From assembly GCA_032718475.1 (NCBI GenBank), contig JAUCBJ010003971.1, forward strand, positions 1 through 25,452: DNA of 25,452 nucleotides. Direction: 5' to 3'. The DNA is from Nemertoderma westbladi. Lineage: Eukaryota; Xenacoelomorpha; Nemertodermatida; Nemertodermatidae. Positions 9,364-18,254 of this stretch are shown piece by piece. The position numbers and the translations under genes were made by a program. Positions within the stretch are counted from its first letter, which is position 1, and each line of letters opens with the position of its first letter. The notes beneath the pieces were generated by a model, which made no database searches, was not told the origin of the DNA, and saw only the letters and a program-made list of their open reading frames with translations.

Positions 9364-11895
9364 ATGCCATCCAACGCTTCCAAATGGCGAGTAGAGTGGG
9401 AGCACGAAAAACTCAGGACATCCCCAGAGCTGACAGTTGGGAAAGTGTTTCGGCCGGTTCAGAATGATTCTGGATTGGCTCACTGCATTGCCTGCAATAA
9501 AACCGTGTCGGTTAAAAGCAGTGGCCTTTCCGCTCTTCGCCTTCACCATGCCACACCTCTACACATCCGGAATGTACAATCTATCTGCCAAACACCGACA
9601 TTAACCCTTGGTCCACCTACAATCCCATCCCAATCGAGTATTAGTTCGAATATGGTTCCCTTGGAGGTGCAGGTCTCAACCTCTACGCAACCTTTAATTA
9701 GCCATATCTTGTCTCCAAAACACCTATGCACAAAGGCTGAATGTGTGATAATTTTGAAAGCAACTGAGTCTGAATACAGCTTTGCCTCCCTAGATAGCAT
9801 TGTTGATGTACTGAAGGTGGTTGATCCGTCGTCTAGTGTTATCAAAGGGATGCAGCTTAAACAAACTAAAGCGAGTTACATTGTTGGACACGGCCTTGGT
9901 CCTTATTTCGCCCAGAAGAAGGTGCAGCTGTTAGTTAACGCAATTTCTGATGGTTTTATCTTTGGTATTCACTTTGATGAGACCACAAACGCGAAGGTGG
10001 AGAAACAGTGTGATGTTTATGCACAATTTTTTTCACCACAGAAGGGGCGAGTTATAAACATGTTTCTGCAATCCATTTTCTTTGGTCATGCAACTTCGGA
10101 CATAATGGTGAAAAAATTTGAGGAACATCTGTTTTCGAAGTTTTCCAACATTGATTTGTCTTCCTGGCTCTATTTATCCATGGATGGTCCCAATGTAAAC
10201 AAGGCTTTTTTCCGGAAAGTGAATATATACCTGGAGTCACATGGGTTTTCTCCATTGTTTGATTTTGGAACTTGTCCCCTGCATCCAGCACATTCAGGGT
10301 TTCGGACTTTCCTTACAGCGATTTCCAGTGCTGGTCTATTTGATTTTGATGGATTTGCCACTGATGTACATTTTGTATTCAAATATTCTTCTGCTTGGCG
10401 AGAAGACTTTAGGTTGGTCCAGATAGCAGAAGATGTGGAGCAGCATATAATTCTGCGCCATGTTGATTCACGCTGGTTAACGACAGGCCCAGTAGCAGCA
10501 CGACTACTCGAGCAGCTTCCTGCCCTACGAGTGTTCTTTGCAGGCTGTAAAACCAGTCGGGATGTATCAACTGCTAAATTTGTCAAGACAGCCCGGTTCA
10601 AACAAATTGACAATGTTATATTTGACAAGCGTACTCCTCTCATGCTGCAAGTAGTCGTGAATATCTGTGCAATATTCCGCCCTTTTCTCCTCACCCTCCA
10701 GAAATACACACCTCAAATCCATAGATTATATTCCCTTAGCAATGATTTGGTGTATGACCTTCTGTACACCTTTTGCACAAACCTGCGCCTCAATGGTAAG
10801 AAACTTTCAGGGAAGAAACTTAAGGAGTTTGAAATCCAAAAGTCTGAGAATTGGCGCTCTGACTTTAAGCTTGGAACCATCGATGATCCCGACAATCTGC
10901 TGAAAACTCCAGAAGTGAAAATTGCCATTCGACATGCTCTTAAGAAGATGTCAGAATATTTGCTGGATCACCTTCCAATTAACGACAAGACTGTTCGTTC
11001 CCTACAAGTTGTTGATCCTTATCTCGCCCAAACTGCTGAAGGTGGAGCTGCAGGTGTGCGCTACCTCACATATCTGACACAGCTGTTTCCAAAAGTGGCT
11101 GGGAGTGACTCCATAGATGGACAAACTGTAGTCAAGGAATATGAAGAATTTGCTTCTCAAGAACTTAGTGAAGACCAGTTGAATGTGTCGGATGAGGATG
11201 TGAGCGTATTTTGGGGTGACACAAAGAACCATCTGCGAGTCCATACTTCAGTTAAAGCATATCAAAATGTTAGTCGCTTCTTAGCCAATATGGCTGCTAT
11301 AACACATGGAAACGCCGGGCCTGAACGAGGTTTTGCAGATAATCGAAGAATTATCTGTAAGTCGCGGTCATCCATGAAGAGGACAACAATCATTGGATTG
11401 CGACACTGCCAAGAGGCAGTGAAATGGGTGGGGGGTGCACACAATGTCGCTTTCACCAGCGACCTTTTTGCTTCTGCCTCTAAGGCATGGGCTGCCTATA
11501 ATGTTGAGCGTCTACAAGAAGCAGCGTATAAATTTGAAACTAAAAAAGCTGCCGAGACAAAGCGGCTTTTAGATGAAGAAAACGAGCGTGAACTGCAAGT
11601 AAGAGCGGAGCTTAAACTCCGCAAATCATCTCTGACAAAGAAGCATAATACTATCACGAACCTGTGTGTCTCTGTACAAACGATGATTAGAGTCGCCGAT
11701 AGTCAACTGGCTTCTGCTCTGGCCAGTTGCGACTTGACCTCAGCTTCAATTGCGAATAAATCCCGTGCGTCAGCAGATACTCAACTCAAAGACCATCAAA
11801 ATGTATTGTGCTCTATTGCAAAGGAACTTTCTGATATAGATGTGAAGCTGGCTACTTCGAGCAGCAGGAAAAGGCAACGAGTTGATAAGGATTAG
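9364..11895 (+). CDS. hAT-family transposase, 843 residues, open frame
   Basis: This enzyme would cut and paste the element bearing its terminal repeats, acting in the nucleus. An N-terminal BED-like zinc finger is visible: C41-x2-C44-x16-H61-x5-H67. The RNase H-like core shows FDETTN (D205), SMDGPNVNK (D274), C304-x2-H307 as expected between catalytic acidic residues, and RHVDSRWL (about 365-372). Near the end are FWGD and the hAT dimerisation signature HGNAGPERGF (E654). The last about 110 residues are charged and probably coiled coil. The catalytic glutamate is not assigned. I chose the ATG at 9364: the frame stays open 48 codons upstream, but that part is the fourth tandem repeat. AATAAA lies 17 bases after the stop (11912-11917). 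There is no stop or frameshift, so it may be recently active. Confidence 0.85.
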   Translation: MPSNASKWRVEWEHEKLRTSPELTVGKVFRPVQNDSGLAHCIACNKTVSVKSSGLSALRLHHATPLHIRNVQSICQTPTLTLGPPTIPSQSSISSNMVPLEVQVSTSTQPLISHILSPKHLCTKAECVIILKATESEYSFASLDSIVDVLKVVDPSSSVIKGMQLKQTKASYIVGHGLGPYFAQKKVQLLVNAISDGFIFGIHFDETTNAKVEKQCDVYAQFFSPQKGRVINMFLQSIFFGHATSDIMVKKFEEHLFSKFSNIDLSSWLYLSMDGPNVNKAFFRKVNIYLESHGFSPLFDFGTCPLHPAHSGFRTFLTAISSAGLFDFDGFATDVHFVFKYSSAWREDFRLVQIAEDVEQHIILRHVDSRWLTTGPVAARLLEQLPALRVFFAGCKTSRDVSTAKFVKTARFKQIDNVIFDKRTPLMLQVVVNICAIFRPFLLTLQKYTPQIHRLYSLSNDLVYDLLYTFCTNLRLNGKKLSGKKLKEFEIQKSENWRSDFKLGTIDDPDNLLKTPEVKIAIRHALKKMSEYLLDHLPINDKTVRSLQVVDPYLAQTAEGGAAGVRYLTYLTQLFPKVAGSDSIDGQTVVKEYEEFASQELSEDQLNVSDEDVSVFWGDTKNHLRVHTSVKAYQNVSRFLANMAAITHGNAGPERGFADNRRIICKSRSSMKRTTIIGLRHCQEAVKWVGGAHNVAFTSDLFASASKAWAAYNVERLQEAAYKFETKKAAETKRLLDEENERELQVRAELKLRKSSLTKKHNTITNLCVSVQTMIRVADSQLASALASCDLTSASIANKSRASADTQLKDHQNVLCSIAKELSDIDVKLATSSSRKRQRVDKD

Positions 11896-12186
11896 TTTAG
11901 TTAGGTGCCCTAATAAACGAATATGTTAACATAATGAATGATTATATTGGATTTGTTAATATGATATATAACATCTATCTCAAAATGTAATATTTGTTTT
12001 CTGGATACGGTTTGGATATGGATACTGGGTATAGGTTTGATTTTTAACCACCTTTTTTTACCTTTTTTTATGACCCATGTTTACCTTTTCACCTTTTTTT
12101 TTGGTGGAAATTCTCCCTGGGAGGGCTGCACAGGTAGCCGGTAGCCCTGTAGGTAGGCCTACCATGTAACCTGCTAACGCATCTAG

Positions 12187-12262
12187 GACACTTCCCCCCG
12201 GACAGTCCCCCCCCCCCCCCGGACAGTCCCCCCCCCCCGGACACTTCCCCCCCCCCCCCCCC
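12187..12262. repeat. C-rich minisatellite GGACA(C/G)T...Cn
   Basis: Four units of GGACACTT or GGACAGT are each followed by 6 to 17 cytosines. They lie in the outer hAT element, just right of the inner one. Copy length may be uncertain for assembly reasons. Confidence 0.85.
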
Positions 12263-12999
12263 AGTTAAAGTGTTAAAATTAATCTGGGTACATCAAAGCA
12301 ATAAACAAAAGATGGTTACAGGACAAGTTGTATCTAGTCAAGTTTTTTCAAAATTATAAAAGAAACATTTTTATAGTCAAATTTTGTTTGTTTTTCTCCA
12401 AACCCCGGCTTTTCCCTGTGTGCCCGTGGTGAAAGACTTAAGACCATTTTGAAATAATTAATTCATGTTTGTATCATCAGATAATAAATTGACTAAGCCT
12501 AAAGTAGGAGCTGCATTAAATGTTAACCAAATTAATATATAAATTACTACAATATTATATAATTCAACAAAATCCTATTAAAAATATTGCAAGTAACCAG
12601 GAAATTGAATATGTAGTGTGTATAATATCTATATAGTATGTATAGTAATATGTATATCAATATGTAATGTTGAACACAGAATACAGGTCGACGCATGTCG
12701 ATTTTACCCTGGAGAGGTATAATTTTGATTGCATCAATAATATTCATCCCCATCTGCTACAATTTACAAAAGACCATTATTATAATCCTATAATTAAAAC
12801 AATTAATTATTATAGTTCTATAGTTAATAAAAACAGTATATCATTCGGGGGCTGGAATTTATAGGTAGGTCATCTATGATAAAATCCATAAATAAAACTT
12901 GGATACACAATGTAAAATCGGGATGCAAAAGATCACTTTCTGAGCTAAGAAAGGAAAATTGGATACAACTTGTCTGGATACAAGCGGTCCGTTTACCTT
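12263..12999. other. AT-rich non-coding part of the outer hAT element
   Basis: No gene is visible. Between about 12530 and 12670 the sequence is a degenerate run of TATA/GTAT microsatellite. The open frames at 12547-12864 are low-complexity and mutually overlapping on both strands. Confidence 0.5.
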
Positions 13000-13183
13000 A
13001 CTACTAGGATCGTCATGCTGCATTGCAGAATGCATTTAAGAATGCTGTGCCGGCTTGTCGACAAAATTGCGCCGCCACAACTCCCTATCACCCATGACAT
13101 TTGCTAGATCATCCGCATCTTCAAGGCCAGTGTCCTTGAAGATGCGTCTCAAGAAAGTGATGAGCTGTCCACCATGCTTATTC
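13000..13183 (-). mobile_element. LINE copy A/C, 3' part
   Basis: On the minus strand this is the C-terminal coding end and 3' untranslated end of the LINE family, ending in GATCCTAGTAGTAA at 13000. It stops abruptly at CTTATTC (13177-13183), where copy B begins. The missing upstream half resumes at 14047 with the same CTTATTC, so A and C are one copy split by B. Confidence 0.8.
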
Positions 13184-14034
13184 TACTACTAGGATCGGCA
13201 TGCTGCATTGCAGCTGCATTTTTAGGAATGCTGTGCCGGCTTGTCAACAAAATTGCACCGCCACAACTCCCTATCACCCATGACATTTGCTAGATCATCC
13301 GCATCTTTAAGGCCTGTGTCATTTAAGATGCGTCTCAAGAAAGTCATGGGCTGTCCACCATGCTTATTCACTCCATGAGGCTGCCAAAGTACAAGATTAT
13401 GCACTGGCTGGTCCTCACGGCGAAAGCAATGTCCTGCAAAGCGGAGGCGATTTTGTTCTAGTGTCAAGCTTGGGGGAACCAATGAGACACCTCCAATGTT
13501 ATATAGTGTCTGGTTGGAGATGTGTGCATTGTACTTGACACAATGAACCCGGCGTAGCATTCTTGTGAATGTGCCATCCAGAGATTTGGTGTCCTCAGCA
13601 GTTAGAGCCCAGCATGGACTCCCGTAGAGGAGTACTGGAACTACTGCTGCTCTAAATAATCGGACCTTAAGTTTCCGATTAATTCTCGGTGACTTCCAAA
13701 TCCTGGAAAGCCTATTTAAGGCTGCCCATGCCTTTCCCTTACGTATTCGAAGGTCCTCACCTGACTTCCGGATCCATGATCCCAGGTAACAGAAGTCGTC
13801 CACATGCTCAAGCATACCATCCTTTGAGCTTATGCTCATCCGATCAGAGACTTGCTGAGGACTTTCAAAGTTAACTGTCATAATTTTGGTCTTTCTGGAG
13901 TTAATAAAAAGACTTACACTAGAAGCAGCATGTTCTAATGAGCTGAGGAGCCGTTGGGCTCCCTCTAATGATTCTGAGAGTACTCCTAAGTCATCAGCAA
14001 AGTCTAGATCAGTTAGGTACTTGGCAGGATTTCC
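13184..14034 (-). mobile_element. LINE copy B, 5'-truncated, inserted in copy A/C
   Basis: This copy runs from just before the FADD polymerase motif through the C-terminal domain to the stop TAA at 13222-13224. It then has a 3' untranslated end of about 40 bases ending in GATCCTAGTAGTAG. The frame is uninterrupted from about 14030 to 13222. Visible segments are KTKIMTVNF, YLGSWIRKSG, LYGSPCWALT, GHCFRRED and the C-terminal KPAQHS. Flanking CTTATTC copies (13177-13183, 14047-14053) look like the target duplication, with 12 filler bases at the truncated end. It has no endonuclease or catalytic core, so it cannot work alone. Confidence 0.85.
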
Positions 14035-14046
14035 TGCTCATTCATT

Positions 14047-14434
14047 CTTATTCACTCCATGAGGGTGCCAAAATACAAGATTATGCACTGGCTGGTCCTC
14101 ACGGCGAAAGCAATGTCCTGCAAAGCGGAGGCGATTTTGTTCTAGTGTCAAGCTTGGGGGAACCAATGAGACACCTCCAATGTTATATAGTGTCTGGTTA
14201 GAGATGTGTGCATTGTACTTGACACAATGAACCCGGCGTAGCATTCTTGTGAATGTGCCATCCAGAGATTTGGTGTCCTCAGCAGTTAGAGCCCAGCATG
14301 GACTCCCATAGAGGAGTACTGGAACTACTGCTGCTCTAAATAATCGAACCTTAAGTTTCCGATTAATTCTCGGTGACTTCCAAATCCTGGAAAGCCTATT
14401 CAAGACTGTCCATGCCTTTCTCTTACGTATTCGA
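14047..14434 (-). mobile_element. LINE copy A/C, 5' part
   Basis: This continues copy A/C upstream from the GVNK region to the RIRKRKAW region. It ends at CGTATTCGA, where copy D's (TAG)n tail begins. An open frame of 144 codons (14038-14472) crosses this junction, starting in the 3' untranslated region of D and entering C. It is a chance chimera, not a gene. Confidence 0.8.
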
Positions 14435-15280
14435 ACTACTACTAGGATCGGCATGCTGTATTGCAGCTGCATTTTTAAGAATGCTGTGCCGGCTTGTCAA
14501 GAAAATTGCACCGCCACAACTGCCTATAACCCATGACATTTGCTAGATCATCCGCATCTTTAAGGCCAGTGTCCTTTAAGATGCGTCTCAAGAAAGTCAT
14601 GGGCTGTCCACCATGCTTATTCACTCCATGAGGCTGCCAAAGTACAAGATTATGCACTGGCTGGTCCTCACGGCGAAAGCAATGTCCTGCAAAGCGGAGG
14701 CGATTTTGTTCTAGTGTCAAGCTTGGGGGAACCAATGAGACACCTCCAATGTTATATAGTGTCTGGTTGGAGATGTGTGCATTGTACTTGACACAATGAA
14801 CCCGGCGTAGCATTCTTGTGAATGTGCCATCCAGAGATTTGGTGTCCTCAGCAGTTAGAGCCCAGCATGGACTCCCGTAGAGGAGTACTGGAACTACTGC
14901 TGCTCTAAATAATCGGACCTTAAGTTTCCGATATATTCTCGGTGACTTCCAAATCCTGGAAAGCCTATTCAAGGCTGCCCATGCCTTTCCCTTACGTATT
15001 CGAAGGTCCTCACCTTACTTCCGGATCCATGATCCCAGGTAACAGAAGTCGTCCACATGCTCAAGCATACCATCCTTTGAGCTTATGCTCATCCGATCAG
15101 AGACTTGCTGAGGACTTTCAAAGTTAACTGTCAGAATTTTGGTCTTTCTGGAGTTAATAAAAAGACCAACACTAGAAGCAGCATGTTCTAATGAGCTGAG
15201 GAGCCGTTGGGCCCCCTCTAATGATTCTGAGAGTACTCCTAAGTCATCAGCAAAGTCTAGATCAGTTAAGGTACTTGGCA
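14435..15280 (-). mobile_element. LINE copy D, 5'-truncated, one nonsense codon
   Basis: The extent is nearly the same as copy B: FADD motif (near 15255) to KPAQHS and the stop near 14475, then a 3' end with TAGTAGTAG. It is almost identical to B, which implies recent related insertions. A TAA at 15015-15017 replaces the serine codon after SWIRK, and the same frame continues beyond. The 5' truncation at GGCA (15280) meets outer-hAT sequence. Confidence 0.85.
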
Positions 15281-15394
15281 TTAAAGCATTTAGCTTTATA
15301 TTGATTAGCTATAACGAGCAAGTGAAAGTTTATAGTCGAAAGATTTACTTTTTTGTCCAAAATGATTGCTTGGTAGATAAAACAAATATTACGC

Positions 15395-15535
15395 TATTAC
15401 GTTTACGGTAAAAATATACAGTAATATTACGTTACGGTATTGAAAAAGCTATTACGTTACGGTTTACGTTACGGAAAAATATTGAGCAACGGTATTCCTG
15501 AAAAGATACGGTAACGTAACGTAATAACATCCTTG
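15395..15535. repeat. Right subterminal and terminal ACGTTACG array
   Basis: This is the counterpart of the left array. TTACGTTACGG repeats near 15399-15470 are followed by the inverted form GTAACGTAACGTAATAAC and the terminus CATCCTTG at 15528-15535. It can fold back on itself, as at the left end. Confidence 0.8.
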
Positions 15536-15634
15536 TATACAACTTTAGAGGTGTCCCTTAAGTTTCCCCTAGCTTGACACTTAAAGAGAACCGCCCCCGC
15601 TTTGCAGGACATTGCTTTTGCCGTGAGGACCAGC
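15536..15634 (+). mobile_element. Right target duplication and LINE copy H, part 3
   Basis: The first eight bases are TATACAAC, the second copy of the hAT target duplication. The sequence then follows the LINE C-terminal region: AGAGGTGTC, the AGCTTGACACT segment and CTTTGCAGGACATTGCTTT...CCGTGAGGACCAG. The LINE's own sequence at this point is TATATAACATTGGAGGTGTC, so the target duplication lies in the LINE. It ends in CAGTAGTAGTAG, perhaps a remnant of the (TAG)n tail after deletion. Confidence 0.8.
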
Positions 15635-16407
15635 AGTAGTAGTAGATATAGATCTAGCGGATATTCTCACTTCTGTTATTATTCTCACTGCTGTCGGTAT
15701 TGTTTCAATTAGAGTCCCTTGGATATTCGAAGTGTGTTAAACCCGTTAAACCCGGTAAGCTCAAGTGACAAACTATCCTTTGAATTGAATCCCCTCATTA
15801 TTTTTACTGTGGTTTATTTATATGCTATATACTAATTTGACAATCTGTAAAAGTATTGTTTATTGAATTAACAAAGAGGCGCGGAGCTAATTAATAATTA
15901 ATAAAACGAAATGCGAAATGAAATAAAAAGCGAAATGATCGATCTACAAGATTACGTCATAATGATACAAAAAAGAAACAATTTTCTTTGCACACGAATA
16001 AACAAACGTTGAAACAAAATAAACAGTAAAGATGAAATACTATTTGCAGCTATTTGTTTTTAATCTAATATCTAGGACAACAAAATATTAACGATAACAA
16101 AATGCCACTACACTGTCAGACTGGAATATAATGTGCACTTTTACACAACCCATCAATTTGTCTATGTTGAGGATTTATTTGTAATTTCCTTCATTATGTA
16201 CCTTTATATCTACTGTACATTGTTTTCAACATTTATGCTGGATAATCTAGCGTAGTGGAAACCACAACTCGAAATATTAAGACTCAAGGTAAAATCCTAA
16301 ATAAAAATTAAAGTGATTTTGTTATTTTTATTCAAAAAGTTTTTTACATTGGACGCCGCTTTTCTTTTTCGGGGTAAAGACCCTCGTAACTGATTTAATA
16401 AGAGATT
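15635..16407. other. AT-rich intergenic DNA, nothing recognised
   Basis: There are no convincing coding frames, RNA gene or repeat structure beyond simple A/T richness. Confidence 0.5.
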
Positions 16408-16746
16408 TTGTCGCTCGCGGCGAATAGTGTGCGACGATTCTATAATAAAATAAATTCAGTACCATTTCGTGGATTGACACAAGTTTCCAGTGATATAATA
16501 AACAATTACCATATTAACGATAACGATATCCTAATCCGCCACCTCGCGGAGACCCTGGTGGCCCGGCAGCGTGGGATGCGCGAGCGAGGCCTAGCCTATG
16601 TGCTGGGCGGAGTGCGGAGGCGCCTATTGTTTGCGCTGCTGCGCTCAAACTCCCTGTGCCTGCGTGGCGGTAGGCGGCCATGGAGGGCGCTCGGGTTTGG
16701 GGACGGTGCCGGTCTGCGGGGGTTTGACCTCCAAGACCGGTACTGA
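16408..16746 (+). other. GC-rich island with an unassigned 112-codon frame
   Basis: Bases 16538-16745 are strongly GC- and CpG-rich within AT-rich DNA. A plus-strand frame from a TTG at 16408 to the TGA at 16744-16746 stays open. It reads arginine- and leucine-rich peptide such as RHLAETLVARQRG and VRRRLLFALLRSNS. There is no ATG near its start; the first in-frame ATG is at 16573. I do not recognise a domain, and the opposite strand is open over the same stretch, so openness may only reflect GC content. It could be a gene fragment, a horizontally acquired piece or an exon. Confidence 0.3.
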
Positions 16747-17166
16747 ATCCAAGTTTTAGACCTGTGTTTGGTGGAGGGATGTAAAAATTCTTACTAAATT
16801 TAATTTTGGTGGTGGTGGAAATTAAAATTAAAAATTGTATTATAATTACCATTAATATAATTGGTCAAATTGGTCTTATAAATAATCAAAGTTGTACCTA
16901 CGCGGTTTATATATTTCCCTACTTCGCATTGATCGCAGAAAAGTTAAAATTTGAATTTTCTTATTTATCACTTACTTTTTTTGTTATGTTCACTAGCCAA
17001 TGTGTTGTGTATACGTACTAATTCTAATAATGTAACTTTATTCCAAAATTGTAACATTACTCAACGCCGTTACTATTTAACAGCGAGTTGTTATTTAGCA
17101 CTTTACAACTTTAGAGGACATTACAGCATTGTATTGGCCTGTACATTTAGTATTGTATTTCGTGTT
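16747..17166. other. AT-rich non-coding DNA
   Basis: No gene is seen. Around 17050-17070 a short segment (GTAACATTACTCAACGCCGT) resembles the arm of the hairpin that follows, hinting at a further copy of the same terminal repeat. Confidence 0.45.
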
Positions 17167-17255
17167 ATTGTTTACGTGGTAACCATTGACGGCGTTAAGT
17201 AATGTCCCCCTAGTGGACATTACTTAACGACGTCATTGGATACCACGTAAACAAT
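17167..17255. repeat. Hairpin with 41-bp arms
   Basis: The arms 17167-17207 and 17215-17255 are inverted complements at 38 of 41 positions, with a 7-base loop (CCCTAGT). They begin ATTGTTTACGTGGTA and meet at AATGTCC/GGACATT. This could be two abutting transposon termini or a miniature foldback element. Confidence 0.9.
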
Positions 17256-17547
17256 AGGTGGAAATTTGCCTGACACCCAGATAGGCCTACTGCATTACCT
17301 ACCGGTAGGCGGAGTATAGCTATTAATAACCAGTATGTAGGGCCTAGCTATATTATTATAAAATGGCTCCAAACGCCACCATAAATATAAGCTAACTTAT
17401 TTATAACATAATTTATGTCATTTTTACATTTATTTATACAGCAACTAATATAATTTGTGCAGTTTATATCACTTATAATGTATATGTACAATCATTTCGT
17501 AATGTTAAAATTTTGGAATAAAACTACATACATACTTGTTGCAAAGT

Positions 17548-17643
17548 ACTTTACAGTGTTCTGATCCTCGTGGCTTTATTTTCACTCACTCACTAAACGT
17601 TCGTTCGTGTAACAAAGCCACTCGGATCATCACACTGTAAAGT
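17548..17643. repeat. Hairpin with ~33-bp imperfect arms
   Basis: ACTTTACAGTGT...GATCC...GTGGCTTT (17548-17580) pairs with AAAGCCAC...GGATC...ACACTGTAAAGT (about 17611-17643), around a loop containing ACTCACTCACT and CGTTCGTTCG. Several mismatches are present. The two hairpins are about 290 bases apart. Confidence 0.8.
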
Positions 17644-18254
17644 GCTACTTTACACACAAAAATGTAAAGAGTTATTACATTTTTACTGTATATTTAATTT
17701 AATATCACTGAAGAAGTTTGTAAAAAAGTAATTCTCAAAAGAGAAAATAAATTTGTTTCATTTCGAATTGTGGCTTACTTAGCAAGCGTAAACTCCCAAG
17801 GTTGTATCCCAATAACTATTCTAACACAAATGACAAAATAAAAACTGAACAGAAAAATCTACCCCTCCGATTAGAGAGGCTCTGCTACAGAAATACATTG
17901 AATTGTTAAAAAGCTTAAAACATGGAGGACAATAATTATAATAAACATAAACTGCATAATATGGAAAATTATTAATTTATTGATTATCTTGCATGGTTTA
18001 ACATCATAAAATAAATATGTAATTTAAACCTGACTTACAGTAGGTTTAACAACACCAAAGCAATTCAATAGCATCGCTTCTTCTCAGTTACAATAGTGTT
18101 GTTTATCCAAATATCTGTTTAAATTAAACATTTACTGACAACTTTATTCTAATAGAAAAAAAAAAGATTATTCAATATCAATATCAATAAAACGAGAAGC
18201 AGAAACCTGTAAATGGAAAAAAGAGAAGCGGTGTTTGATTATCGGCGTCCGGGT
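17644..18254. other. AT-rich DNA including the casein kinase 3' flank
   Basis: No gene is seen. On the minus strand an AATAAA hexamer (complement of TTTATT at 18143-18148) lies 106 bases past the kinase stop codon and is a plausible poly(A) signal. No poly-A tract follows it, so there is no retrocopy tail. Confidence 0.5.

Larger units (their letters stand above)
7746..12128 (+). mobile_element. 4.4-kb inner hAT element carrying the transposase
   Basis: The left end CAGTGCTCCCAG and the reverse complement of the right end, CAGCCCTCCCAG, match at 10 of 12 bases. The left one fits the hAT consensus YARNG. Outside are CACACAGG (7738-7745) and CACAGG (12129-12134), which would be one 8-bp duplication with a CA unit lost by slippage. 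Four ACC(T)6-8 motifs lie inside each end in the same orientation (7762-7809, 12050-12102). The terminal match is short, so the boundaries are less sure than those of the outer element. Confidence 0.6.
7396..15535. mobile_element. 8.14-kb hAT-type transposon (outer), heavily nested
   Basis: Left end CAAGGATGTTTTACGTTACG and the reverse complement of the right end, CAAGGATGTTATTACGTTAC, match over about 31 bases with one indel and one mismatch. The termini fit the hAT consensus YARNG, and the 8-bp duplications TATACAAC are perfect. It was inserted into LINE copy H. Removing the inner hAT (7746-12128) and the LINE copies (13000-15280) leaves roughly 1.5 kb without a coding frame, so the original element was probably non-autonomous. 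The alternative is that the transposase at 9364-11895 belongs to this outer element and the inner boundaries are spurious. Confidence 0.85.
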
